A stretch of DNA of 64,000 nt from DASSUW01 sp963774155 (GTDB lineage Bacteria; Actinomycetota; Thermoleophilia; Solirubrobacterales; Solirubrobacteraceae): NCBI GenBank assembly GCA_963774155.1, contig CAVZDW010000002.1, positions 1 through 64,000 on the forward strand. The letters run 5' to 3'. The notes under the pieces were generated by a model. That model had not been told where the DNA came from. It saw only the letters and a program-made list of their open reading frames with translations, and ran no database searches. This document shows, one piece after another, positions 52,969 to 61,493 of the stretch; the stretch's first letter is position 1, and the number at the start of each line of letters is the position of its first letter. The translations under genes were made by a program, and so were the position numbers.

Positions 52969-54311
52969 CCGTGCGCTCGCTGCTCGCACTCGCCGGTGTC
53001 GTGGTCGGGCTGGCGCTCGCGCCGCAGCCGGCGGCGGCGGCGCCGTCGATCGTCTACGACTGCGCGCCCGCGCCGGTCGACTGCTCCGGTTGGTACCGAG
53101 GTGACGTCTCGGTCGACTGGACCGTCCTGCCGGCGAGCGCGGTGCCCACCGGCTGCCAGGACACGGTGCTGACGACCGACACGGCCGGCTCGTATCAGGT
53201 GTGCAGCGCCACGGATGGCGTGCGGGTCACCATCGAGCTGTGGCTCAAGGTCGACAAGACGGCACCCAGCGTCGCGGGTGGGACGCCCGACCGACCACCC
53301 GACGGCAACGGCTGGTATCGCGCGCCCGTCACCGTCGCGTTCCACGGCACCGACGCGACGTCGGGCATCCAGTCCTGCACGGCGCCGACCTTCAGCGGGC
53401 CCGAGAGCGCCCAGGCGCAGCTCGCCGGCACGTGCACCGACGTCGCCGGCAACCTCAGCGCGCCGCTCGGGTTCGGGCTGCGGTACGACGCCACGGGCCC
53501 GAACGTCACCTCCGGCAAGCCCGGCCGCAAGCCGGATCACGGCCGGTGGTACCGGCGTCCCGTGATGTGGCGCTTCAAGGGGACGGACGCGCTGTCCGGC
53601 ATGCAGGCGTGCCCGCCGGTCGTCTACTCGGGTCCCGACGGAGCCCAGGCGCGCGTGCTCGGCGCGTGCAGCGACAAGGCCGGGAACGTGACGGTGCGCA
53701 GCTTCCCGCTCCGGTACGACGCGACGGCTCCGGCCGCGCCGCGCGTGACGACCGTCCCGCGCGACGGCTCGGTCAAGCTGCGGATCCGGACCGCGCCCGA
53801 CGTCCACCGGATCACGATCATCCGCGCGCCCGGGCGCGGCGGGACCAAGGACAGCACGCTCTACCGCGGCGCGCCCAGGAACTTCACCGACGGGCGGGCG
53901 CGCAACGGCAAGAGCTACCGCTACACGGTGATCGCGAGCGATCGCGCCGCCAACCGCTCGCGCACCGCGGTCACGGCCGTGCCAGGCCCGCACCTGATCG
54001 CGCCGGCCGACGGCGCCACGCTCAGCGCGGCGCCGCTGCTGCAGTGGACCCCGATCCGCGGCGCCGACTACTACAACGTGCAGCTCCGCCGCGAGGGGCG
54101 CAAGATGCTCTCCCGGTGGCCGACGGAGGCGGGGCTGCAGCTCCATCAACGCTGGAGCTTCGGGGGCCGGATCCGGCGGCTGCTGCCCGGGCTCTACCGG
54201 TGGGACGTGTGGCCCGGCTTCGGACGGCGGCAGGCGGCGAACTACGGCCCCAGGATCGGAGGCCACACGTTCGTCGTGCCCCGCGGCTGGATGAGCGCTC
54301 CGCGCGGCTAG
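52965..54311 (+). CDS. secreted protein with two Ig-like repeats and fibronectin-like C-terminus
   Basis: A 448-residue exported protein with signal peptide SLLALAGVVVGLALAPQPAA AA. After a Cys-containing domain (VYDCAPAPVDCSGWYRGDVS), two repeats follow with the pattern GWYRAPVTVAFHGTDATSGI / RWYRRPVMWRFKGTDALSGM, each with a Cys pair and ending in LRYDAT. These resemble bacterial Ig-like (Big_3-type) repeats. An FN3-like segment (APDVHRITIIRAPGRGG) and LQWTPIRGADYYNVQLRREG finish it. It may bind the surface polysaccharide. I know no exact homologue. Confidence 0.7.
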   Translation: MTVRSLLALAGVVVGLALAPQPAAAAPSIVYDCAPAPVDCSGWYRGDVSVDWTVLPASAVPTGCQDTVLTTDTAGSYQVCSATDGVRVTIELWLKVDKTAPSVAGGTPDRPPDGNGWYRAPVTVAFHGTDATSGIQSCTAPTFSGPESAQAQLAGTCTDVAGNLSAPLGFGLRYDATGPNVTSGKPGRKPDHGRWYRRPVMWRFKGTDALSGMQACPPVVYSGPDGAQARVLGACSDKAGNVTVRSFPLRYDATAPAAPRVTTVPRDGSVKLRIRTAPDVHRITIIRAPGRGGTKDSTLYRGAPRNFTDGRARNGKSYRYTVIASDRAANRSRTAVTAVPGPHLIAPADGATLSAAPLLQWTPIRGADYYNVQLRREGRKMLSRWPTEAGLQLHQRWSFGGRIRRLLPGLYRWDVWPGFGRRQAANYGPRIGGHTFVVPRGWMSAPRG

Positions 54312-55096
54312 AGCACGCCGAGCGCGCGGAGATCGTCGACCGGCTCGGAGAACGAGCACGAGCCGTAGGCGATGAAGAGCTCGGACCGGGTCGCTTCGAT
54401 CGCGGCGGCTCCGGCGCGGTGACCGTGGACGGCGAACCGGTCGGCGTCGACGGTGAAGGCCTGCGGGTCCTCCTCGGCGAGCATCTCCGTCTCCTCGCCG
54501 GCGAACACGGCGGCGGCCAGCAGGTTCAGGAAGCCGTGGCGGTCGCCGCTGCGGATCGGGTGATGCAGGCCGGCCGTGGCCTTGAAGGGCACGCCCGCTT
54601 CGCGGCAGGCGGCGATGAAGGCCGCGACCTCCTCGACGCTGGGCAGCGTCGTGCCGCCGCAGCGGATCTTGGCTCCCGCGCCGGCCTCCCGGACGGCGGC
54701 GACGGCGCCGCGCAGGCCACGGCCCGGCGAGAGCTCCCAGAAGGCCCTGACCCCCGGCAGCTTCTCGGCCACCAGCGCCTGCGTGTCGGGGATCCAGGCC
54801 GGGTCGATCCGTCCCTCGACCAGCTCGATCGGGCGGCCGGCCTCGACCGCCTCGTGCACCGCCTCGAGATCGCCCTCCCCGCGGTCGAGCACCACGCTCA
54901 GCGGCGGTGTCTCGGCGGGCAGCTCTCCGAGGCGCGAGGCGGGAACGATGAAGCGCCCGAGGATCCAGGCGTGCTCGCTCGCGCGTGCCCTGCGGTCGGC
55001 CTCGAGCGCCTCGGGCAGGTCGAGCGACGCCGGCGGGAACAGCGCGGCGTGGTCGATCAGCCCTCCGAGCAGCGCGCGCCGGGCGTCGGTGCTCAC
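54308..55096 (-). CDS. conserved protein of unknown function, coupled to acyl-CoA carboxylase
   Basis: A 262-residue cytoplasmic protein from GTG 55096, overlapping the carboxylase stop (GTGA). Notable segments: LIDHAALFPPASLDLPEALE, VRAFWELSPGRGLRGAVAAV, AKIRCGGTTLPSVEEVAAFI, FKATAGLHHPIRSGDRHGFL and ELFIAYGSCSFSEPVDDLRA. The alternation of strands and helices and KATAGLHHPI look like a TIM-barrel aldolase-like fold, but I cannot name the family. The tight coupling suggests a role in the same acyl-CoA pathway. Confidence 0.7.
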   Translation of the reverse strand: MSTDARRALLGGLIDHAALFPPASLDLPEALEADRRARASEHAWILGRFIVPASRLGELPAETPPLSVVLDRGEGDLEAVHEAVEAGRPIELVEGRIDPAWIPDTQALVAEKLPGVRAFWELSPGRGLRGAVAAVREAGAGAKIRCGGTTLPSVEEVAAFIAACREAGVPFKATAGLHHPIRSGDRHGFLNLLAAAVFAGEETEMLAEEDPQAFTVDADRFAVHGHRAGAAAIEATRSELFIAYGSCSFSEPVDDLRALGVL

Positions 55097-56625
55097 GCCG
55101 GCGGGATCGCGTTGCGCTTGGCCGGCCAGTCGCGCGTCCGCCCGGCGTAGCGGGCGAAGCGGCGCACGAGCTCGGTCCGGAGGTCCTCCGGCTGCACGAC
55201 CGCGTCGACGACCATCTCCGACGCGAGCTTGAGCAGGTCGACGCCCTCCGCGTACTCGTCCATCAGCTCGGTGCGGCGGGCCGCGCGCTCCTGCTCGTCC
55301 TCGATCCCCTGCAGCTGGTTGTAGAACACGGCGTTGACGGCCGCACTCGGGCCCATGACGGCGATCTTGGCGGTCGGCAGGGCGAGCGTCGCGTCGGGCT
55401 CGAAGGCCGGGCCCGCCATCGCATAGAGCCCGGCGCCGTACGCCTTGCGGACGATCACCGAGAGCTTCGGCACCGTCGCCTCCGAGACGGCGGAGATCAT
55501 CTTGGCGCCGTGGCGGATGATGCCCTGGCGCTCGACCTGCGTCCCGATCATGAAGCCGGGGACGTCGGCCAGGAAGAGGAGCGGGATGCCGAAGGCGTTG
55601 CAGGTCCAGATGAACCGCGCGGCCTTGTCGGCCGAGTCGACGAAGAGCACGCCGCCCTTGAACTTCGGCTGGTTGGCGACGAGCCCGACCACGCGGCCCT
55701 CGAGCCTCGCGTAGCCGACGATCACCTCCTTCGCCCACCGCTTGTGCACCTCGAGGAAGGAGCCCTCGTCGACGAGCGCGTCGATCAGCTCGTGCATGTT
55801 CCACGGCTTGTTCTCGTCGGCCGGGATCAGCTCCCGGATCGGCGTCGTGTCGGCCGGCGGCGGGGCCGGCGGCGCCGCCGGCGGCTCCTCCTCGCAGTTG
55901 CCCGGGAAGTACGAGAGGTAGCGCTTGGCGAGGTCGATGCCCTCCTCGTCGGACTTGACGAGGAAGTGGCCGCAGCCCGACACGCCCGTGTGCATCTTGG
56001 CCCCGCCCATCTCCTCCAGCGACACCTTCTCGCCGATGACCATCTCGGCCATGCGGGGGGAGCCGAGGTACATCGAGGCGTTGCCGTCGCGCATGATCAC
56101 GACGTCGCAGAAGGCGGGGATGTAGGCGCCGCCGGCCGCGCTCGGGCCGAAGAGCACGCAGACCTGCGGGACGGCGCCGGAGAGCTTGACCTCGTTGAAG
56201 AAGATGCGGCCGGCGTGGCGGCGGCCGGGGAACATCTGCACCTGCTCGGTGATGCGGGCGCCGGCGCTGTCGACGAGGTAGACCATCGGCACGCGATGGG
56301 CGAGCGCGGCCTCCTGGATGCGGAGGATCTTCTCGACCGTCTTGGGTCCCCAGGAGCCGGCCTTGACCGTCGGGTCGTTGGCCATCAGGGCGACGGTGCG
56401 GCCGCCGATCGTGCCGAGCCCGGTCACCACGCCGTCGGCCCCGAGGCCGTCAGCCTCCCAGTTGGCGAGCAGCGCGTCCTCGGTGAACGAGCCCTCGTCG
56501 AGCAGCCGCGCGACGCGCTCGCGGACGGGGAGCTTGCCCTGCTGGGCCGACTTCTCGCGGTGCCGCTCCGGCCCGCCCGCGTACGCGCGCTCGAAGGCCT
56601 CGGTGACGTGCTGGGCGTCGGTCAT
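55093..56625 (-). CDS. acyl-CoA carboxylase beta (carboxyltransferase) subunit
   Basis: A 510-residue carboxyltransferase of the PccB/MccB/AccD type. N-half: SWGPKTVEKILRIQEAALAH, YLVDSAGARITEQVQMFPGR and FGPSAAGGAYIPAFCDVVIM (oxyanion and CoA site). C-half: MHELIDALVDEGSFLEVHKR, FKGGVLFVDSADKAARFI, PLLFLADVPGFMIGTQVERQ and YGAGLYAMAGPAFEPD. It transfers CO2 from biotin to acetyl-, propionyl- or methylcrotonyl-CoA; the NKPWNMHELID and FPGR features lean to the methylcrotonyl/geranyl type, not firmly. No biotin carboxylase gene is in the window. Confidence 0.92.
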   Translation of the reverse strand: MTDAQHVTEAFERAYAGGPERHREKSAQQGKLPVRERVARLLDEGSFTEDALLANWEADGLGADGVVTGLGTIGGRTVALMANDPTVKAGSWGPKTVEKILRIQEAALAHRVPMVYLVDSAGARITEQVQMFPGRRHAGRIFFNEVKLSGAVPQVCVLFGPSAAGGAYIPAFCDVVIMRDGNASMYLGSPRMAEMVIGEKVSLEEMGGAKMHTGVSGCGHFLVKSDEEGIDLAKRYLSYFPGNCEEEPPAAPPAPPPADTTPIRELIPADENKPWNMHELIDALVDEGSFLEVHKRWAKEVIVGYARLEGRVVGLVANQPKFKGGVLFVDSADKAARFIWTCNAFGIPLLFLADVPGFMIGTQVERQGIIRHGAKMISAVSEATVPKLSVIVRKAYGAGLYAMAGPAFEPDATLALPTAKIAVMGPSAAVNAVFYNQLQGIEDEQERAARRTELMDEYAEGVDLLKLASEMVVDAVVQPEDLRTELVRRFARYAGRTRDWPAKRNAIPPA

Positions 56626-56637
56626 CGGTCGGGCACG

Positions 56638-57621
56638 CTACTCGTCCACCCGCACGCGAAGCACCACCTCGTCGTCCGCGGTGCGCGACGCGAGCGGCAT
56701 GTCTCCCGCCCGGTAGGCGTCGGGCTCGGGCGGGAGCGGCTGCCGGGGTCGCAGGCCGGCCGCCATCGCCACGACGCCGAGGATGAGCAGGGCGAACGGC
56801 CAGAAGTAGAGCGTGTCGTCGCTGTAGAAGCCGGCGGCGGCGACGAACACGGCGAGGTTCGCGAAGCCCAGCCACGCGGGCCCGGGCGAGCGCTCGAGCG
56901 CGCCGAAGGCGACCAGGCCGCAGCCCGCGGCGAGCAGGATCAGCTCCCAGAAGTTCGGCAGCGCCGGGCCCGACGAGGTGTCGCCGAAGACGAAGACCGC
57001 GAACGACAGCACGACGGCCTGCAGCCCGATGAAGAGGATGGCCAGGCCGGCGGCGTCGATCAGCAGCTCGGCGTGCCGCGGCGCGCCGGCGCGCAGCGCG
57101 AGCCCGGCGAGCACGAGCCCGGCGGCCAGGACCAGCAGCAGCCAGCGCGCGGGCGTGAAGGTGCCGGGCTCGAAGATCCATTCCCACGCCGACAGCAGCG
57201 CGACCGCCCCGGCGATGGCGGCGATCAGCGCGCAGATCGCCGAGCGGCGGCTGATCGAGGCGAAGAGCGCCACGGCGGCGGTCACGGCCCCCGTCCAGGC
57301 GAGCTCGCCGGCCGGGAAGTCGCCGGCGAAGTCCTCGGCGCCGAGCGTCGCCGCGAGCCGCAGCAACGCGCCGAAGAGCAGCAGCAGGCCGACGACGAGC
57401 AGGACCGACTGGTAGGCCGGCGGCCGGCCGTCCTCGTTCGGCGCCTGCAGGCCGAGCGCGAGGATCAGCGCCGCCGGGATCCCGAGGATGAGGAAGTGCA
57501 CGCCGACCGCGAGCTCCTCGCGCAGGCGCAGCTCCAGCAGGGCCAGGCCCGTGGCGAGCACCACGGCTCCCGCAGCGATCAGCGGGCCGCGATGGGGCGG
57601 CGGGCGAAGGAGGTCGAGCAC
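56638..57621 (-). CDS. polytopic membrane protein, unknown function
   Basis: A 327-residue protein from GTG 57621, with nine or ten hydrophobic helices such as LIAAGAVVLATGLALLELRL, FLILGIPAALILALGL, SVLLVVGLLLLFGALLRLAA and FWPFALLILGVVAMAAGLRP. The short C-terminal tail is charged (SRTADDEVVLRVRVDE). I recognise no transporter motif. It lies between the carboxylase and the Rieske gene on the same strand. Confidence 0.7.
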   Translation of the reverse strand: MLDLLRPPPHRGPLIAAGAVVLATGLALLELRLREELAVGVHFLILGIPAALILALGLQAPNEDGRPPAYQSVLLVVGLLLLFGALLRLAATLGAEDFAGDFPAGELAWTGAVTAAVALFASISRRSAICALIAAIAGAVALLSAWEWIFEPGTFTPARWLLLVLAAGLVLAGLALRAGAPRHAELLIDAAGLAILFIGLQAVVLSFAVFVFGDTSSGPALPNFWELILLAAGCGLVAFGALERSPGPAWLGFANLAVFVAAAGFYSDDTLYFWPFALLILGVVAMAAGLRPRQPLPPEPDAYRAGDMPLASRTADDEVVLRVRVDE

Positions 57622-58478
57622 TGTGGCGCTGAGGCTACCGACGACGGACTTCGATGCGCCCCGTCGCGCACGCGGGTGTCCCACGCCGGCTGGGGGTACG
57701 CGGCCGGCCCGTGGATCAGGCTGCCGTCGCGGATGTCGAAGACGCTGTCGTGCCACGGGCACTTGATCTCGGTGCCGGTGAGCTCGCCCTCGTGCAGCGG
57801 GCCGCCGCGGTGCGAGCAGCGGTCGGACAGCGCGTGGAGCCCGTCGGCGCTGCGGGCGAGCATGACCGCGGTGCCTTCGGCCACCACGCAGCGGAGCTGA
57901 CCGGGTTGCAGCTCGTCCTCGGCGATCGTGGCCACCCATCCCTCCGGCGCCTCCTCGAAGACGGTCCGGTCGACGCCGACGCCCTCGGCGAACGAGAGGT
58001 GGCCGCCGAGGTAGCCCGCCGCGCCGAGCGCGCCGCCGCCGGCGAGCGCGAGCAGGCGGCCGTCGCTGCCGCCGGCCCGTCGCGCCAGCGAGGCGGCGAA
58101 CAGCGAGGCTCCCGTCAGATTCAGGGCAGCGTGCACGATGCCGACGCGCCGCACGGCGTCGTCTCCGAACTCGCTGTCGCTCCAGTCGCTCAAGCCGCTG
58201 GCCACGGTGGGCGCCGCGCTCAGCAGCCCGATGCCGATCAGGCGCTTGGCCGCCGGCCGTGACGACTCACCGCCCAGCCAGTCGAGCAGCACCGCGCTGG
58301 TCAGCGTGCCGATCGTGACGTCGGTGAGCGACGGGTGCAGCGGGTGGCCGAGCCAGCTCCCGCTGAGAGCGTCCTTGACGGGCCCCGGCTTGATGATGCG
58401 ACGCACGGCCTTGCCGACGGCCTTTCCCGGGGCATCGAGCCTGTCGAAGCTCGTGAGGGGACGGAGTCGATCGGTCAT
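57579..58478 (-). CDS. DUF2231-Rieske [2Fe-2S] fusion protein, frameshift near the C-terminus
   Basis: Residues about 40-165 are a DUF2231-type membrane domain (SWLGHPLHPSLTDVTIGTLT, LIGIGLLSAAPTVASGLSDW, HAALNLTGASLFAASL). Residues 180-275 are a Rieske ferredoxin domain with Cys221-x-His223 (CSHRGGPLHEG) and Cys240-x2-His243 (CPWHDSVFDIRDG). Written as is, the frame ends with an unrelated tail at 57579. Skipping one G of the GGGG run near 57662 gives VRDGRIEVRRR and a stop at 57635, the normal Rieske ending, and removes the overlap with the next gene. It is a membrane-bound electron-transfer protein; the partner is unknown. Confidence 0.85.
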   Translation of the reverse strand: MTDRLRPLTSFDRLDAPGKAVGKAVRRIIKPGPVKDALSGSWLGHPLHPSLTDVTIGTLTSAVLLDWLGGESSRPAAKRLIGIGLLSAAPTVASGLSDWSDSEFGDDAVRRVGIVHAALNLTGASLFAASLARRAGGSDGRLLALAGGGALGAAGYLGGHLSFAEGVGVDRTVFEEAPEGWVATIAEDELQPGQLRCVVAEGTAVMLARSADGLHALSDRCSHRGGPLHEGELTGTEIKCPWHDSVFDIRDGSLIHGPAAYPQPAWDTRVRDGAHRSPSSVASAPQCSTSFARRPIAAR

Positions 58479-58510
58479 GCCCGTCTCCCTACCCGCGTAG
58501 GGTCTCTCGC

Positions 58511-59290
58511 ATGACCCTGGTGCTGACCGAAGACCACGGGGCGGTGCGCCACGTCGTGCTCAACCGCCCTGAGAAGCGCAATGCCTTCAATGGTGAGCTC
58601 GTCGTCGCAACCGGCGAAGCGCTGCGCGCCGCGGCGGCGGATCCGTCGGTGCACTGCGTCGTGGTCCGCGGCGCCGGGCCGATGTTCTCCTCCGGCATGG
58701 ACCTCGGCTCGCTGGCCGAGCTGGCGGCTTCACCGGACCAGCTGCGCCCGTTCCGGCGCGGGATCCTCGACGCCTGGAACGTCGCCGAGGAGATGACCAA
58801 GCCGACGATCTGCGCGATCCACGGCGCATGCATCGGCGGGGCGATGGAGCTCGCGCTGGCCTGCGACCTGCGGGTGATGGCCGCCGACGCGGTGATCGGC
58901 ATGCCCGAGACGCGGATCGGCCTGATCCCGGACGTGGGCGGCTCCTCGCGGCTGCCGGCGGTGGTCGGTCTGGGGCGGGCCAAGGAGCTCATCATGACGG
59001 GCAAGCTCATCGGGGCCGAGGAGGCCGAGCGGATCGGCCTCGCCAACCGCATCGCGCCGGCCGGCGAGCTGGACGCGGCGGTCCAGGGACTCGTCGACGA
59101 GCTGCTCGCCTGCGCGCCCGTCGCGGTTGGCCTGGCCAAGCGCGTGATGGATGCGTCGGCCAAGCCCGCGCTGGCCGCCACGCTCGAGCTCGAGGTCACG
59201 ATGCAGGAACGCTGCGCCGCGACCGCCGACTTCGCCGAGGGCACGCAGGCATTCCGGGACAAGCGCCAGCCCGAGTTCAGCGGTCGTTGA
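58511..59290 (+). CDS. enoyl-CoA hydratase/isomerase family protein
   Basis: A 259-residue crotonase. VVLNRPEKRNAFNGELVVAT, RGAGPMFSSGMDLGSLAELA (oxyanion hole), HGACIGGAMELALACDLRVM and MPETRIGLIPDVGGSSRLPA (catalytic Glu region) are all present. The E of the second catalytic pair is replaced by D/V in IPDVGG, so activity may be hydratase, isomerase or other. It is divergent from the Rieske gene. The fused aminodeoxychorismate synthase follows on the same strand after 58 bp. Confidence 0.9.
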   Translation: MTLVLTEDHGAVRHVVLNRPEKRNAFNGELVVATGEALRAAAADPSVHCVVVRGAGPMFSSGMDLGSLAELAASPDQLRPFRRGILDAWNVAEEMTKPTICAIHGACIGGAMELALACDLRVMAADAVIGMPETRIGLIPDVGGSSRLPAVVGLGRAKELIMTGKLIGAEEAERIGLANRIAPAGELDAAVQGLVDELLACAPVAVGLAKRVMDASAKPALAATLELEVTMQERCAATADFAEGTQAFRDKRQPEFSGR

Positions 59291-59348
59291 GCCAAACGGC
59301 AGGCCAACGCACGCTGCCACCTGCGGCGAACGGACGGTGTCTAGGTTC

Positions 59349-61493
59349 ATGCTCGTGAGGACGCTGCTCCTGGACAACTACGACTCGTTCACCTTCAACC
59401 TCTTCCAGCTGCTCGCGGAGATCAACGGCAGCGACCCCGTCGTCGTCCGCAACGACGGTGCGGCGTGGGAGGACCTGGCGGACGCCGGCTTCGACAACGT
59501 CGTGGTCTCCCCCGGCCCCGGGCGCCCCGAGCAGCCGCAGGACTTCGGCATCTGCCAGGAGGCGATCGAGGCGGCGCGGCTCCCGGTGCTCGGTGTCTGT
59601 CTCGGCCACCAGGGCCTCGCGTACTACTCGGGCGGCAAGGTCGAGCACGCCCCCGAGGTGATGCACGGCCGGCTGAGCGCCGTCTATCACGACGAGTCGG
59701 GCCTCTTCTCGGGCATTCCCCAGGGCTTCGCCGCCGTCCGGTACCACTCCCTCACGGTCGCCCAGCCGCTCCCACCGCAGCTGGCGGCGACGGCCTGGAC
59801 GCTCGACGGCGTGATCATGGGCATCGCGCACCGATCCCGGCCGCTGTGGGGCGTGCAGTTCCACCCGGAGTCGATCTGCACGGAGCACGGACGGCGCCTG
59901 CTCGCCAACTTCCGCGACCTGACGGCCAACGGCCGCCGGCGCGCACGGCCGCGCCCGGCCGCGCCGTGCGTGGTCCCGCGCGGGACGCGACAGGCCGCCG
60001 GCGTCGCGACGAGCGAGCCGGAGCTCATCGTCGAGCGCGCCGACCGGCTCTACGACCCCGAACAGGTCTTCGCCGGCCTCTACGCCGAGGCCAGCGACGC
60101 CTTCTGGCTCGACAGCAGCGTGACCCGCGACGAGCGCTCGCGCTTCTCGTTCATGGGCGCGGCGGGCGGCCCGCTCAGCGCGGTCGTCCGCTACGACGTC
60201 GGGCGCCGGGAGGTGTCCGTCACCCGCGCCGATCGCAGCGAGGTGCACCACGAGTCGATCTTCGACTACCTCGCTCGCGAGCTGCGGCGGATGGAGCGCC
60301 TGTCCGACGATCTTCCCTTCGACTTCGACGGCGGCTTCGCCGGCTACTTCGGCTATGAGCTCAAGGCCGATTGCGAAGGCGACGCGGCGCACCGGTCTCC
60401 CCTTCCGGACGCCGCGTTCGTCTTCGCCGACCGGCTCATCGCCTTCGACCACGTCGAGCGGGCGACGTACGTCGTCTGTCTCGCCGACGCCCCCCACCGA
60501 GCGGAGGGCAGGCGCTGGGTGCGCGAAACGCGGCGGCGATTGGACGCCCTGCCGCCGCTCGACGACCCACTGTGCACCCGGCGCCCGGGGCGGCTCGAGC
60601 TCCGCCTCAGCCGCTCGTACGACCAGTACATCGAGGACATCCGCCGCTGCCAGGAGCACCTGGAGGAAGGCGAGAGCTACGAGATCTGCCTCACGAACCG
60701 GATCACGACCGAAGCGACGCCCGATCCCTTCAGCACGTACCGGATCCTGCGGCGCGTCAACCCGGCGCCGTTCTCGGCCTACCTGCGGTTCGACGACCTC
60801 GCCGTCCTCAGCTCCTCGCCCGAGCGGTTCCTGCGGGTGGGCCGCGACCGCCTGGTCGAGGCGAAGCCGATCAAGGGCACGACGCGCCGCGGCTGCACCC
60901 CGGAGGAGGACCTGGAGCTCAGCGAGGCCCTGCGCACGAGCGAGAAGAACCGCGCCGAGAACCTGATGATCACCGACCTGCTCCGCAACGACCTCGGCCT
61001 CGTGTGCGAGATCGGGACGGTGCACGTGCCGCACCTGATGGCGATCGAGACGTTCGAGACCGTCCATCAGCTCGTCTCCACGGTCAGCGGCCGCCTCCGC
61101 GACGACCTCGGCGCTGCCGACTGCATCCGCGCCTGCTTCCCGGGCGGGTCCATGACCGGCGCTCCCAAGCGCCGGACGATGCAGATCATCGACGCGCTGG
61201 AGGGCGAGGCGCGCGGCGTCTACTCGGGCGCCATCGGCTACCTCGGGCTGTCGGGCGGCAGCGACCTCAACATCGTGATCCGGACGATCGTGATGCAGGG
61301 CGAGACCGCCACGATCGGCGCCGGCGGCGCGATCGTGATGCAGTCCGATCCCGACGACGAGTACCAGGAGATGCTCCTCAAAGCCGAGGCGCTGGTGACA
61401 GCGCTCTCACTCAGCGCCGGCCGCGAGCCGGCGCCGATCACCGGCGCCGAGCAACAGGAGCGAGGACTGGCCGGTGCTGGCACCCACGCCTAG
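59349..61493 (+). CDS. pabAB: fused aminodeoxychorismate synthase (PabA-PabB)
   Basis: A 714-residue fusion making 4-amino-4-deoxychorismate from chorismate and glutamine. The N-terminal glutamine amidotransferase has VVSPGPGRPEQP, GVCLGHQGLAYYSGG (Cys84) and GVQFHPESI (His172, Glu174). The C-terminal synthase starts near 225 and has DFDGGFAGYFGYELKADCEG, ESYEICLTNRI, LRFDDLAVLSSSPERFL and KPIKGTTRRG, where Lys509 is the PabB-type lysine that distinguishes it from anthranilate synthase (PIAGT). FPGGSMTGAPK follows. Start ATG 59349 was chosen by homology. Fused PabAB is often found in antibiotic clusters as well as folate synthesis. The ligase overlaps its end by 20 bp. Confidence 0.9.
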   Translation: MLVRTLLLDNYDSFTFNLFQLLAEINGSDPVVVRNDGAAWEDLADAGFDNVVVSPGPGRPEQPQDFGICQEAIEAARLPVLGVCLGHQGLAYYSGGKVEHAPEVMHGRLSAVYHDESGLFSGIPQGFAAVRYHSLTVAQPLPPQLAATAWTLDGVIMGIAHRSRPLWGVQFHPESICTEHGRRLLANFRDLTANGRRRARPRPAAPCVVPRGTRQAAGVATSEPELIVERADRLYDPEQVFAGLYAEASDAFWLDSSVTRDERSRFSFMGAAGGPLSAVVRYDVGRREVSVTRADRSEVHHESIFDYLARELRRMERLSDDLPFDFDGGFAGYFGYELKADCEGDAAHRSPLPDAAFVFADRLIAFDHVERATYVVCLADAPHRAEGRRWVRETRRRLDALPPLDDPLCTRRPGRLELRLSRSYDQYIEDIRRCQEHLEEGESYEICLTNRITTEATPDPFSTYRILRRVNPAPFSAYLRFDDLAVLSSSPERFLRVGRDRLVEAKPIKGTTRRGCTPEEDLELSEALRTSEKNRAENLMITDLLRNDLGLVCEIGTVHVPHLMAIETFETVHQLVSTVSGRLRDDLGAADCIRACFPGGSMTGAPKRRTMQIIDALEGEARGVYSGAIGYLGLSGGSDLNIVIRTIVMQGETATIGAGGAIVMQSDPDDEYQEMLLKAEALVTALSLSAGREPAPITGAEQQERGLAGAGTHA

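Noticed and set aside
51153..54359. A 1068-codon minus-strand open frame
   Set aside because: Only the last 378 codons (glycosyltransferase) have protein-like composition. The rest is antisense to the two exported-protein genes and is low complexity.
59349..61493. Anthranilate synthase (TrpE-TrpG fusion)
   Set aside because: The synthase domain has PIKGT with the PabB-type Lys instead of PIAGT, so aminodeoxychorismate synthase is preferred.
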